Assembly (NCBI GenBank): GCA_020055645.1
Contig: CM034548.1
Coordinates: forward strand, 9,734,001 to 9,798,000
Source of the DNA: Tomocerus qinae
Lineage: Eukaryota > Arthropoda > Collembola > Entomobryomorpha > Tomoceridae
Reading direction: 5' to 3'
DNA length: 64,000 nucleotides
This document shows, piece by piece, positions 1 through 11,254 of the stretch. Numbering within the stretch: position 1 is the first letter of the stretch; each line of letters starts with the position of its first letter. The notes below the pieces were generated by a model, which was not told the DNA's origin, ran no database searches, and saw only the letters and a list, made by a program, of their open reading frames with translations. A program made the translations under genes and the position numbers.

Positions 1-1024
1 AAGCCATGATTTGATTTCGCCTGTTAAAAAGCTTGTACGCCTAAAACCTGCATGGAATACGTAGTTTAAAATATTGAAAGCAAACTTATCCAGGATATTT
101 AAAAATAACGAGTTTTTTATTTTTAAAGTGGATCTAGTGGTTTATTTAAAAATGTCCAGTATTTGCATATTGCATTTTCATCGTTATTTTCATATTTCTA
201 TGACATGTGAATCATGTACCTTTGTATTTACTAAATGTCGAAGTAAGTAGGTACCTACAGAATGAAATGTTGCTGGATAGCTACCATACCACATGTATTG
301 TGTATACATGGAAGCCTGTACAGTACTTTACATATGGGTTTCATGTGGTGAAATGTTTGTGGTTTTTATTATAGTGGGGGGATTGGGTCTACATTGTCGG
401 CTTTGTGTACATATAACCTATCTGACTCGGAGATTATATAATTGTGTGATGAAATGGCCCAAGTGATGTCAAATCAAATTGGTGGTCTGATCTCACGTCC
501 ATGTCCGAGTGTACGCTGACCCCTAAAAACTTTCTCTGTTGACACATACAATTTTTGGGCTTAAACAAAATGGCCCTAATGTCTGAATTCTTATTCTGCC
601 CAGAAAATACATTCCAGTTTTAATGCGATGTGTAGATGTCTTATAGCTGTAGCAAAGAATCAAGACTCGGCGACATAGAATGTGTAGGTTCTTATCCGTC
701 CTTTCTCTCTGATTCGGAGATACAAGTATCTGCTATCTCTGTATGTAGCAAATATTTACACTTATCATCATAACATTTAAATATCTAGCTTATGTGAGCT
801 ATTTAATTTACAGCTATATTATTTCTAGAAAATATTTAGGTCGTCATAAGTATATTCATTAGGACTTTGTGAGGACTGACGTGGAATTTGAATCTTTAGG
901 TAGGTGGAGCACACAGGAAATGGTAGAAGATTAGAGAAGCACATGTTTATTAGTGTTAATTTAAGCAGTTGTGCATACAAACGTATTTGGCCTGTGTGTG
1001 TGATTGAGAATTTCCAGTCGTCCA
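1..1024. other. AT-rich unique sequence, nothing recognised
   Basis: Ordinary AT-rich, non-repetitive sequence with frequent stops in all six frames. No splice-flanked open frame of note, no repeat shared with the rest of the window and no RNA-gene signature were seen. It is probably intergenic or intronic. Confidence 0.5.
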
Positions 1025-1260
1025 TGTATGTATGTATGTATAGTTAGTTGGTGTATATGATGTTGGTAGTATAGTATGGGTTGTGGCAGGAGAAAGCAGG
1101 AGAGTGAAACATCAGGAATGTTATGGCTAGCGTTAATGACGTTGAGAAAGGCTGTCAGAAAGGAGACTAGTTGGATACAAAGTGAGAGTGGGTGAAAGTG
1201 GGGAAAGGCAGTAGAGAGACTCAGATATCGTCAGACGGGGACAGAGCCAAAGATTGGTAT
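1025..1260 (+). other. G-skewed block led by (GTAT)n microsatellite
   Basis: A short GTAT tetranucleotide run at 1025-1041 leads into about 220 bp in which G greatly exceeds C on the plus strand, with agtag, gtgaaagtgg and gagagtg motifs. It is the first example of the strand-skewed blocks that recur across the window. No open frame of note lies within it. Confidence 0.5.
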
Positions 1261-1935
1261 CAAAGAGTATTTGTCACACTTCCGTTCCTTTTCCTTTCAA
1301 GCCAAGGGAGAAAAGGAAAGTTCTCTCGGCTGCCTTTTCCGGACGGGCGTGACGACGTGAAGTGACTTTCTGACTCTTGTGTACATGCGAGTTTGATGTG
1401 TCTGAGAACCCACTGAGTCGAGCCAAGTCAACTTAAGTCAAGTTCTTTGCAGCCAAAAAGTCAATGCTCAGCTATGTCAACTCAAACGGAGTCAATGCAA
1501 GGAGATACAAACTTGAATCTTGCATCTCTCTGTCGGAATCTTATATTTCCACTATTTACGCTACATTTCCACATTTACAACAACCTTGTCTTGTCATGAG
1601 ACGCACATAGGCACACTGAGCTATGCATAAAATCGTAAATCAGCTTACTACATAATAACATGTCGAACAGCCTTCTCTTCAAATCTGATTGACTGGAATT
1701 GCATCGGAGACTCTCAAATCTCTCTTCCTACAAAATCAGACATTCATAACCACTGAGCTAGCTACATATGTTTTTCATTTACAGCCACCTATCCTATTTG
1801 CACAAATTCCTTTATGCCGTAAATGTATGGCTAAGATGTTCACAAAAGAACTTATTATTTATTACTAATATACGGACTATAAGCATGTCTTATGTAAGTA
1901 TGTACACTAAGTTACTACTATTTTCTGCCTAAAAG

Positions 1936-1960
1936 TGCCTTAAAGTAGTACTTTAAGGCA
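1936..1960. repeat. 25-bp perfect palindrome (12-bp arms, 1-nt centre)
   Basis: The left arm TGCCTTAAAGTA is followed by a single G and then the exact reverse complement TACTTTAAGGCA. A 12-bp arm pair with a one-base centre is unlikely at any given site and could be a protein-binding site, a MITE core or a hairpin. A partial copy (aaagtgcct region) sits just upstream. Confidence 0.8.
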
Positions 1961-4379
1961 TATTACATACATTTTGGTTCATAATATATGTAGATAATCT
2001 TATAAGTAAACCCAATTTAATATTATACGACTACTTCCGTTAGGTTTTAAGATTTTAAATTACATTAAGTATTAAGTTCCACGTGTATTCCACTCATTCA
2101 CCGATTTCCTGCTCTTAACAATAATTGAGAGGAAATTTAATTTAAACGTTAAAGGTCAAACCTATTTCAGTCTATTAAAGCTTCATCGCAATAATGGCAA
2201 CTTCCTAATTCGAAATAACAACTACCTTTCCTTATTATCATAAACTTCCGTCCTATTAATTTTTCACCGGCTTAAGAATACTTTTTTGTTTTGTTTTCCA
2301 TGTGATTGTTAAACCAGGTAGGTAAGTTTCCAACTGGAATAGAAAAAGTTTTGTGGGAATAGGTGAAAATGTGTTGAAATAATGAGTTTTCACTTGTTTT
2401 GATAAATTGCTTAATTGTGCAGTTATAGTGCCACTTTTTTGGATTGAGTAAAATAATTGTGTCAAAAGAAGTGAACGGTAAGGAAACGTGAAATTAAATA
2501 GGTAATAAGATTGGTTTATTATGTTTCGTAGGATAAAATCAACAGACTAGTAGCTGAGTATCTGTAGTGTCGTGTCATCTTGAATTGTGAGGGAGAATGG
2601 CAGGTTGCAAACGAGTTGTTCCTCCAGCGACAGATTTCAACGGGATATCAAATGTTGAGCAGCCGCCTCCTTTCATCTGACAACCATTGTCTTGCGATTT
2701 AATTAAATTTCATCCTTTCTTTGCCAAATCACACGGAGGAGATTCGATTGCGATATTGATTGATCCTACAAAGTATTTCTGTGTATTCTAACATTTGTCA
2801 TTCTCCTCGGCACCCTTCTATTTCATTTATTGTACTTCTTGCAAGCATCACATCCCACTTCTTACACTTTCCTTGGATCAGATTAAAGAGAGCAAGACAG
2901 GAACAAACAAGGGAAGCTTAATACAACATTTCTTTCTTTCTCCCTGTTTTCGAATAACCAAAAACTCTATAGCTTCTAGTACATAGGATTCAGCTCTGAG
3001 TTCCATTGAATTCTATGCACAGATATGCCGTCAGCATTGGATAACTAATATTATTATGTCGCCTCTACTGATTCATCTAGAATAAATATACTCCCATTCC
3101 CTATCACATCTCCACTCCCCAAATATATACCCATATGTCTCAACAGATTTAACTTGTTTTGCTATTCTAGTACATTATAATCATTTCTACATACTGGCGT
3201 AAGGAATGAGCCTAGTGCATTGATTTACTCGTGTTGTTCTATTGTTCCTGGTTTTATTTTATTGGACTGATGAAAATAAAAATCAAATTGAACTTGACTT
3301 GAGACTTGACAAATTCATTTTAATAATATGCAAATAATGAAATAAAAGGTTTGCCTATGTTGCAGTTTGTTTTGGATTATTAAAATGTATTAAATATTTG
3401 CATTCTTCAGATTAGCTGAACTTAAAAATGTACTCTTTGCAGCGCGCTGCAGCGCTGTTGTTCTTCTAATTCATTACTTTTCTATGAATAGACACGGATG
3501 GAGTGTATTAAAATATAATGCTTGACTATCCAACCAGAGGAATGATAGTTAATATTATGATCAAGACTTTTGCTACAGAAATGCCAGAAGGAATTCATCT
3601 ACGATAAAAACCGCAACGTTGTGAATTCTGTTGCAGAAGACACAGCTGAATGTTTATGGTGTTTAGGTATTTTAGAGTAAGATACAAGTCCTGCTGAATA
3701 AGTGTTATCTTGCAGAATTCGTTGTTATTTGTGGGAACCATTACCAATGGTACTTAAGCAACGTTAGGTAGGTGCTCCTCTCTTTACAGTGACAACCTTA
3801 ATACTCAGAAAATATAGGAAGACAGGATGGGGTAGCGCGATGACGGTATAGTAGAGTCATTCCTTGAGATGTCTTACCTTTAGATATAATAAATGCATAA
3901 AGCATCTGCACACTTCTGCCTTTGATTCCATTTCCTGTCTGTTTTCATTATATTCTCATTTGTTCTACTTTCGTCGCTGCAAGTGAAAGCTGTAGTAATA
4001 GCTCGAGCTTCCATAGTGTAGACTTGACTGATACTTTTACTAGTAGTGGATGTTTTTCTTCTGCAATCTTAGTGATTGACCTTTTTATCGCTTTGAGTAA
4101 ACCTACTTAGTTATATAGACTAACGGAAGTGATGACATTATTATACTAAAATCGAAAAGTGGTCTCTTTTAATTTCGACCCTGGGAAATGCTATAAATAC
4201 TCTATTCTGAAGTAAATGAAATATAACGAAATCCCAATATAAATAGTTGTAATTTTTCAAGTATAAATTGGTTATTACTAAAAAGTAAATATACTGGTGA
4301 GTTAATATCTATACTAAATGCTAGACTGTAGAAGAAAGAGAGTTTCGAAAGTACTTATTTGTAAATTAAATGAATGATA
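1961..4379. other. AT-rich unique sequence, no gene recognised
   Basis: About 2.4 kb of AT-rich sequence. It contains a small GC-rich self-complementary patch around 3440-3462 (overlapping GCGC and CTGCAG palindromes) and otherwise nothing repetitive. Short open frames here are in T-rich sequence and have no good splice context. A leucine-rich minus-strand frame near 3948-4100 was noted and rejected for lack of splice support. Confidence 0.45.
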
Positions 4380-5340
4380 ATTTGTAGTTAGTAGAGAAAG
4401 TGGAAAGCAGATAAATGGAGTGCAATTGAATTGAGTTGGTTAACAAAGAAATAAATTGTTCTTAAGTTGCGTAGGTGGTTGTCAATCAAGCTGAAAACAT
4501 TTGCGGAGTGTTTATTGGTAGTAAGTAGTTGGTTGGAGCTGTAAAGTTGTAAAGTAAAATGTGGTAAAGTTAGTAAAATTGAGGTGGCATGTAAAATTGG
4601 AAGAGTTGTTGTGAGTAGAAGGAGGAGGTTGATTTCCCTGACTAGACATTTGAGAGTGGCATGAACGTGTTTGTGGGTTGGACGGAAATATCTGCAATTC
4701 TTATAGAGTGCCCTAGAAATAATAATAATAACAACAACATGTCTACTACTACTGAGGCGAGTCGTGTGTGTATGTATGTATGTATTTGTGTGAAAGGTTT
4801 TGTGGAATTCAATAGGAGAGCGTAGGTTTGAAAGTGTATCAGTTGACAAAATAACGAATGACAGTGGTTGCGGATATTGCTGGAGTTATCGTGTCGTGAG
4901 TCGAGGTGACAATGACTGTCTCGCAGTGATTTGAGAATAAAAGTAGAAGTAGTTGCTTAGGGAAGTCTAAGGAAATATTACACACAGTTAGGAACATTTG
5001 GGGAAAGATAAACAGGGTATTTGTAGGATAGGAGTGTTCAGCAACTGATCGGCATGCAGGAAGTCGAGGCCCCTTCAGTTTATATTTATATGGTCTACAA
5101 TAGATTGATGGTACATAGCCATGCCATTGGTATTGGTCCTGTGAACATGGGCTGCATTGTGGTTGGGTTTGTTGAATCTGTAAAGGAATGGGCAAATCCG
5201 AATCGATGAGAACGATTTAGAGAGCGAGCTCAGCTTAGGTGGCTATTTGCTAGCTAGCAGTGAAGTATTCATGTGAATACATAGTGAGGAATTAATGACT
5301 GAAGAGTCTTTGAGTGGATGGAGGGCTCCAAGTCCCGACT
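4380..5340 (+). other. Long G-skewed (C-depleted) block
   Basis: Nearly 1 kb in which the plus strand is depleted of C. In the line 4501-4560 the counts are T22 G19 A17 C2. It contains GTA, GTAT and AATAAC microsatellite runs (4715-4790). The minus strand is open over 153 codons (4388-4849) and 118 codons (4839-5195), but those peptides are monotonous (His, Thr, Leu, Ser). TAG and TGA become rare when a strand lacks G, so these frames are a by-product of the skew rather than evidence of a gene. Confidence 0.6.
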
Positions 5341-5499
5341 AAGCAGTTTATTCTACAGGGAAAGAAAAGAATAACATTGTGAATCCATCTACTTAAGAAA
5401 GAATGAAATTTATGGTTAAGTTTACCAAACAACACGTAGATCATTTGTTAAAATTCTGACGATGTTATTGTATTTTGTTGACGTGCTATAAATTCTCAC

Positions 5500-5810
5500 A
5501 GGCTTCAAACAAAAGTTTAATGTGCATTCCCTACTCTGCATCAACTCTTTCTCCCAATCCCCACTTCCTCATGTCCACCAACATTTCCATGTCATTTTAT
5601 TTTCTGCTACATCAGCAACTACAACATCCACTCACAACCTCACTCTCCCTCTGCCAAATACTTACAAACACTCCAGCCCTTATTTTCTACTAATGCTAAC
5701 TTACGACGACTGAGACAAACATCTTCCATCCACTACGGATACATACACTACACTAATATATATTTATTTATATCTACAATGTTAACCCCGCTAACTGCTT
5801 TCTCTTTTCT
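5500..5810 (-). other. C-skewed (G-depleted) block
   Basis: The mirror image of the preceding block: the line 5581-5640 has A18 C19 T20 G3 on the plus strand. Overlapping open frames here are side effects of the missing G. Together with 4380-5340 it makes a G-then-C pair, that is, two G-rich strands facing each other. Confidence 0.6.
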
Positions 5811-6889
5811 CTACTGACAAGACAGTGTGTGGCTTCTGGAATTTAGTTGGCCTTCTGCGGATTAATTGTAGACTATACTTAGCGTCAAGACTTTTATATT
5901 TTATCCCAAAAATGTAATCAACGTCATTCATTGCTTCACAAAAAATTAATTGGAACATGGAATAATGTAATTAGGATTTGTGTACTCTGGGTGCATTTTC
6001 ACTACAGAGCATATTCATTCTAATTATTAAAAAAGAGTAGAGGACTCTGTGTCAAAAATATTTTCCATCCAATAAATTCTAAGGTTAAATGCATCTGACA
6101 ATTTTGGTTGGGGTTTAGTGTCATGTTTGCCTTATAAAGTGCATAATATATTGACTTGGTCGAGCCATGTGCATGTATCCTTTGGAACGTGACCTGAGAT
6201 GATTGGTGATAAAGTATAGAATGTCCGAGTATGTCACGCAGAGCTGGTCACATGTGACTACATGTAAGCATGTAAGTTGCATGTGTGTAGGTAGACACGG
6301 TTAGTGACAGTCAGTTTGAAAATATGTTATTATTATTTTGGGAGAAAATGCTATAAATACAAACGTGTGACAATGATTCTATTTTAGTATAGCCAATTAT
6401 TTAGGTGGAAGAAGGAAAGAGGAATAAAGACGACTTATGAGTGAATTCCTTGGGAAGACAAATGTTAACTAGTAGGAATGCCGTTGCTTTCGATAGGACT
6501 GCAGTGAGTTAAATTTAGGGTTTGTAACGTTAGAATAGCAAATTGGGGCTAACTTAGTGCGAGTATAAGAGAAACGTTGTGTGCATTGTGTAATGGCCTT
6601 TGTTGTTGGTGTGCTTATCTCTAGAAGACGCAATTAATAGCTTCGTTAAAGCCTCTACGCCTGTCTGACACATTACTAGATTAATTGCATCATTATGCCT
6701 CTGCTCTCAATGTATTTTCTCTCTAGTTAAGGGCAGACAAGTCTCATTGGTACGACTGGGAGCATGTCGTTTGTTTTGTTGCTCTACGATACGGACTAAT
6801 ATATAGAAAGAGGACTAATTACTCTAATTTGATTTTCTTTCGCGAATATTCAGCCTAATATGTGGGTGATTATATGTTACATCCCTAAT
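5811..6889. other. AT-rich unique sequence, nothing recognised
   Basis: No splice-flanked open frame, no tandem or inverted repeat and no resemblance to other parts of the window were found. The composition is balanced between strands, unlike the flanking blocks. Confidence 0.45.
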
Positions 6890-7440
6890 ATGTGTGTCCA
6901 CAAGGGATTCCTTTGTCTATTCCACAAAACTTATATATTTTTCCATTTCCATGCCTCAAACCCATAGATAACTCTCACTCAATCTACATGCACGCTTACA
7001 AGCATTTAGACACAACAGCAAAGCATTTAAAATGTTGCTTAACTCTAAATATAATTTTATCTATGGAGTACTTGTGAAGCGAGGTTAATTATTTGTGACC
7101 GAGTGTAGTCCGTAGTGCTGCAGGAGTTTGATAATAGTGGTGGGAGTGTATGATTGGGAATGTCATCGTAATGTTTTGTAGTAGTCAGCGTTGTATTCAT
7201 TGGGAGTGAATTGTGTTTGTTTAAATGGAGAGTGAAAGGGAAAGCTGAAAATAGAAAAGTGGAAAGATCAATTGAAGTAGATGTTTACGGGCATTGGGAG
7301 GAGAGAAGGTAATTGGTAAAGTAAATAGTTGCATGAACAAGAGTGAGCGGTAAGGGATAGAGTTGCAGGAGGAAGAAAGTCAGGATAAATGGATAGCGCT
7401 AGAGAAAATATTGGCTATGCTGTGTATAATCCATTCTGAG
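6890..7440. other. C-skewed then G-skewed block pair
   Basis: About 170 bp of G-poor sequence (6890-7060) is followed by about 350 bp of C-poor sequence (7080-7440) rich in gtgg, gaaag and agtag. The order is the reverse of the pair at 4380-5810, so the two G-rich strands point away from each other. No gene was recognised. Confidence 0.5.
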
Positions 7441-7499
7441 AAACGTTGCAAGTAATAGAGTGCACGCCAGATATATTATAATAGTGATGTTCACATGTG

Positions 7500-7900
7500 C
7501 TACTACAAGTGCCTACCTGCCTGCCTCAAATACTAGTACAGGGTGAATGCGGTGGTGGTACGTCCTATATATACTATTACAAAGTCCGTCCGTCCGTTAG
7601 CCACCACGCCGTCCTGTAGTAGTAGTAATAGTAAGTATGTACCTAGACGTAGGGACGGGCATCTACTACTTACTACTGCATACCTATTAAGTCTGGTCTA
7701 AAAGTAGTGAAGTCAAAGAAAGACGTGCTACATTCTTACTACATAGAGAGTCACCACATAATAATATAGAGGAATCTAGTTGGAGTGTAGGAGTACGGAA
7801 GCCTTTAGTAGGAGGCTACGGTGGAGTGTTCGCCACGATAACTGTATCGTTAGAGAGATCTATCTGTACATAGATAGAGAAAGAGAGACACAGCTTTTAT
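7500..7900. repeat. Degenerate GTA/TAC trinucleotide-rich tract
   Basis: Repeated short runs of tagtagtag and ctactactac alternate with CCGT runs (7586-7600). Because GTA and TAC are reverse complements, the tract has many short potential hairpins. It looks like the decayed remains of compound microsatellites. Confidence 0.5.
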
Positions 7901-7979
7901 GTTGGGATGTGGTGGGGAAAGCAAAAGTATGGGCTGCGAGGATAAACTAGTCGCGTACGTACCTATCCACGATTGGAAG
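7899..7979 (+). CDS. Possible first coding exon, ends at a strong splice donor
   Basis: An ATG at 7899 opens 27 codons, beginning MLGCGGESKSMGCEDKLVAY, and runs exactly into the donor GAAG|GTAAGA with the exon ending in phase 0. A second in-frame ATG at 7929 would give an N-terminus starting MGCED. The peptide matches no family I know. A different frame is also open across most of the same stretch, so the frame is uncertain, and no convincing next exon was found downstream. The strong donor is the main support; chance is a real alternative. Confidence 0.18.
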
Positions 7980-8361
7980 GTAAGAAAAAGGTAAAGGTCC
8001 ATGGCTTCACGTCACTCTGGTCACAATAGGAGCATTACTTTCACAAAGGAGAGAAAGAACCCCACAATCCATTAGTTGACTTCGCGAGAAGTTTTTCGTG
8101 GCACTAGAAGATGTTACTCATTCAATGCACACTCTCCTCCCATTTCACTCCAAAACTAAATGATCGAAAACAAACAATGGTCGGAAATAAGTGAATGGCT
8201 TCCTGTAATGGTCTTTGTGTCCGAGCTCCTCTAACATTCGATGGATTTATGAAGGAGTCTTTAAGAATGAGAATGAAAAGCATTCGTATTCTGTTCCCTC
8301 CTGACTATTGCTCCACCTGTACATGACATGGCCGTGAATGCGGACCCAGACCTGGCACCCT
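7980..8361. other. Unique sequence, nothing recognised
   Basis: Mixed-composition sequence without repeats. If the donor at 7980 is real, this is intron. No RNA gene or open frame of note. Confidence 0.4.
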
Positions 8362-8455
8362 TTCTACTACTAAATACTACTACTACTACTACTACTACAC
8401 TACTACTACCACACTACTACTAGGACAACGACGACGACTGCCACTACTACTATTA
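8362..8455. repeat. (TAC)n / (ACG)n compound microsatellite
   Basis: An array of TAC units with interruptions (CAC, ACC) changes briefly to CGA units around 8427-8438 and then returns to TAC. The same trinucleotide recurs in GTA orientation elsewhere in the window (15109-15126, 29610-29630). Confidence 0.9.
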
Positions 8456-8789
8456 AATATATCTATATGGATGGATGCTGTCCTATTATCTGCTAAACAG
8501 TATACACTTGTCACTGACCCGTACACACCACATAATAAAACGACTACTTCTTCATCGTAAACAAATGCCTGCCTTACCTGCCCACAGACACTCTCTCACT
8601 TATTTTTAAATTGCACTGGAGAAAAGTCAAAAATAGTGTCTGGATAATACTTTTTGTATGCAAAGGACGTTTTAAAAACTCTCTTTCTTTATTAGTCTGG
8701 AGAGAGGAGACGTGGATTTTTTTGGGTGTGTGGAGATAGGATACACAAGCTGAATGATACAAGGGTGTATGTATGTTCTATGTACCTAC

Positions 8790-8939
8790 CTCTAGAATGT
8801 AATGTAGTATCCCTCCAATCCGAGAAGATCACATACTTTCTCAGTGTATGTACACAGAAAAGCTTTTGATGCCAACATTCCTTTTTTCCTTCTGGAATTC
8901 CGGCTGCAGATTTTTCTATTGGTAAACAGAGCCACTGCA
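8790..8939 (-). CDS. Possible internal exon, unknown product
   Basis: On the minus strand an acceptor-like GGCACAG precedes an open frame of about 50 codons of varied composition, including the segments GIPEGKKECWHQKLFCVHTL and KYVIFSDWRD. It reaches a good donor, AGAG|GTAGGT, at 8790-8788. The acceptor could also be five bases further in (8935). The pyrimidine tract is only moderate. The peptide matches no family I know. Base composition is closer to balanced than in the skewed blocks around it. Confidence 0.2.
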
Positions 8940-9027
8940 CTGTGCCACAATACAAACACGAGGAATGGAACTTTTGTTCGTATACTTAATACTTACTTAT
9001 ATATAGAGTGTAATGTCTATTGAATGT

Positions 9028-9080
9028 GGACTGGGATGCGAACCCCAAAGTAACGAAATCGCTTCGGCTCTGCCAGTCTT
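9028..9080 (-). repeat. tRNA-like Pol III promoter boxes (SINE head or tRNA relic)
   Basis: Reading the minus strand, TGGCAGAGCCG (9075-9065) resembles an A box and GGTTCGCATCCC (9044-9033) fits a B box, at roughly the spacing of a tRNA. The ends GACTGG and CCAGTC are perfectly complementary and could form an acceptor-like stem. The full cloverleaf does not fold, so a decayed tRNA-derived SINE head is more likely than a functional tRNA. It differs in sequence from the head at 19158-19232. Confidence 0.35.
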
Positions 9081-9455
9081 AATTGTATTCTATGCTCACA
9101 CAAACATCACTCTGCACCGGAAGTTACTAATGCGAGCTTGAGTCTATACATAGTCGATGTAGTCGGAGGGGACAGAAAATGTCCACTTTCTCCCCGTATC
9201 AATGGTTACATGCCACCACATTTAAAGATAGTATAATGTCCCTTCTAAAATCCCACCTCAATAAATTTCAGTACCACTGAAAATGGCCCTCGGAGCTTAG
9301 ATTGAGATATGATACAAATATACCATTTCTATTCAAACTCAAGTATGAAACTCAGATATAACCAACTAATAGCTAAATCCCTATTGGGACAACATATGCT
9401 CCGTATAGCTAGCTATTATCATCTAAAATAAACTGTTGGCAACAGGCGTATACGC
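9081..9455. other. Unique sequence between repeats
   Basis: Balanced-composition sequence with no open frame of note. It may include part of the SINE-like repeat at its left and flanking DNA of the composite element at its right, but neither border can be set from one copy. Confidence 0.35.
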
Positions 9456-9490
9456 AGGATCGAAGCGGGAGATTTAAAAAAAATTCTGAT

Positions 9491-9600
9491 GGTCTGGTTG
9501 TCCTTCGATAATAAAATGCACGCATATTTTGGAACGACATAACTTGTTTCAAATCTGCTTTTTGCATATGGTAGCACATGTATTCAGCCACCATTAGAAT
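9491..9600 (+). repeat. Left inverted-repeat arm of the composite element
   Basis: About 110 bp running from ggtctggttgtcc to ccattagaat, with roughly 70-80% identity by eye to the reverse complement of 11544-11672. The best conserved part contains CATAACTTGTTTCAAATCTG and TTTGCATATGGTAGCACATG. Confidence 0.75.
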
Positions 9601-9837
9601 CAAGACAAATAGACAGATTCCCGCCCCTTCCTCCCCCCTTCCCCTGCCCGTATCAGCTGGGTTCTGTAGAGAAAGTCCTATAAAATAGTTTGAAATTTTA
9701 TATGGGACTTTCTTTTGAATTAGTCCCATTCCGGAATCCCATTTCTGTTCCAGATCAAACTGCTGGTAGTCATGAATATCCACCCTTCAGGAGTCAATTA
9801 ACACCAAGCTAAATAGTGATATCTTGTCGATTTTTTA

Positions 9838-9845
9838 GATTCCAC
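9838..9845 (+). repeat. 8-bp target duplication GATTCCAC, left copy
   Basis: GATTCCAC lies immediately left of the hairpin MITE and recurs exactly at 10048-10055 immediately right of it. The second tandem unit carries the same site once and uninterrupted (tttgtagattccac near 10275), which supports an insertion event. Eight-base duplications are characteristic of hAT-superfamily elements. Confidence 0.7.
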
Positions 9846-10047
9846 CAAGATGCCTTGATTGGTCCCATGGCTACGCCTCTCAGGGGCAAGGTGACGACAT
9901 GCTCCAGAAAACTGGTTTCCCCAGTTCTTTCCAACTACTTTACCCCCGATTTCGATTCGGAGAACTGGTTGGGGGAAACCAGTTTTCTGGAGCATGTCGT
10001 CACTTTGTCCCTGAGGGCGGAGCCCTGGAAACATTCAAATCACTTTG
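9846..10047. mobile_element. Nested 202-bp hairpin MITE, hAT-like
   Basis: The whole insert is one imperfect hairpin. Its ends read CAAGATGCCTTGATTGG on the left and, in reverse complement, CAAAGTGATTTGAATG on the right. The inner arms (9874-9928 and 9961-10020) are nearly identical in inverted order over more than 50 bp, for example CATGCTCCAGAAAACTGG and CCAGTTTTCTGGAGCATG. A loop of about 30 bp separates them. An exact 8-bp duplication flanks it. It is GC-richer than its host unit and non-coding; open frames across it (9798-10223) are fortuitous. The near-identity of the arms suggests either recent insertion or arm homogenisation. Confidence 0.7.
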
Positions 10048-11157
10048 GATTCCACGATAAAATGTTTATTCCAAATAGTGAACTTCAATTCTTCACCATG
10101 TGTCAACATGCAGAACTCAATCAATTCCTAGTAGACTGTAAAGCTGGAAAGAATGGAATATGTCATTTAATAATGAGTAGGGATGCATTCGGCAAGTCAG
10201 CTGGAAATACAAATTCAATATAGTAACGTGACATAAACAATACCTAAATAGTAATATCTTGTTGATTTTGTAGATTCCACTTACTACGCCATCTAAAATC
10301 TAGGGTTACAGTAGGAGAGTCTTTGGTCCAACAGTCTGGGCGGGAGTTAATGGTATTGGTATTAGAGTATTCATACAAGTTTGGAGTCAACATGCAGAAC
10401 TCAATCAATTCCGCACCAGGTGACTGTAAAGCTGGAAAGAATCGAGTATCACGATTAGGTTTATACCCGATTAATAATTTTTGGGTTTCAATACAAATTG
10501 AATATAGTATTATGATTTAAACAATACCTAAATAATGATTTGTGACAACTGTAGTTAACTTCACTCACCACTGATGAATCCCACACGTGTATTTATAATG
10601 GAGTGACGATGGACGACCATTTCCATTATATTTTGACAATTTTTACGATAAAATGTTTCAAACTAATCACAACCCAATCAATTCCGCACCAGGTGACTGT
10701 AAAGCTGGAAAGAATCGAGTGTTACGATTAGGATTATACCCGATTAATAATTTTTTGGATTACAATACAAATTGAATGTAGTATTGTGATTTAAACAATA
10801 CCTAAATAGTGATTTGTGATAATTGCAGTTAACTGCACTCACCACTGATGAATCCCACACGTGTATTTTTAATGAAATGACGATGGACGTATCCATTATA
10901 TTTTGACAATTTTTAAAATAAATTGTTTCAAACTGATCACAACCCAATCAATTCCGCACCAGGTGACTGTAAAGCTGGAAAGAATCGAGTGTTACGATTA
11001 GAATTGTACCCGATTAATAATTTTTTGGATTTCAATACAAATTGAATGTAGTATTGTGATTTAAACAATACCTAAATAGTGATTTGTGATAATTATAGTT
11101 AACTGCACTCACCACTGATGAATCCCACACGTGTATTTATAATGAAGTGAAGCCATT

Positions 11158-11240
11158 TCCATTATATTTTGACAATTTTCACGTTAAAATGTTTCAAACT
11201 CTTATATTTTGACAATTTTTACGATAAAATGTTTCAAACT
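11158..11240 (+). repeat. Local duplication of about 40 bp at the end of the array
   Basis: The segment TATATTTTGACAATTTT-C/T-ACG followed by AAAATGTTTCAAACT occurs twice back to back at 11163-11200 and 11203-11240. It appears to be a partial extra unit produced by slippage or unequal exchange at the array's edge. Confidence 0.75.
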
Positions 11241-11254
11241 GTATTTAACTAATC

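Larger units (their letters stand above)
9811..11200 (+). repeat. Tandem array of about five units, 270-284 bp period
   Basis: The marker AAATAGTGATTTGTGATAAT and its variants starts units at 9811, 10246, 10530, 10804 and 11074. A second marker, CAATTCCGCACCAGGTGACT with variants, occurs at about 10123, 10407, 10680 and 10950, giving spacings of 284, 273 and 270. Units 3-5 are very alike and units 1-2 are more diverged. Unit 1 is lengthened by the nested MITE. The units contain AATCCCACACGTGTATTT and TATTTTGACAATTTTTACG. No coding frame is conserved between units. Confidence 0.85.

Noticed and set aside
3948-4100. Leucine-rich minus-strand frame (KHPLLVKVSVKSTLWKLELL)
   Set aside because: Protein-like but only about 50 codons with no start and no pyrimidine-rich acceptor; many such frames are expected by chance.
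4388-5195. Minus-strand frames of 153 and 118 codons
   Set aside because: Low-complexity His/Thr/Ser/Leu peptides in DNA whose minus strand almost lacks G, so TAG and TGA are rare. Frame length is explained by composition.
9409-10223. Frames of 78-135 codons across 9.4-10.2 kb
   Set aside because: They run through the inverted arm and the hairpin MITE and are not conserved between tandem units, so they are fortuitous.
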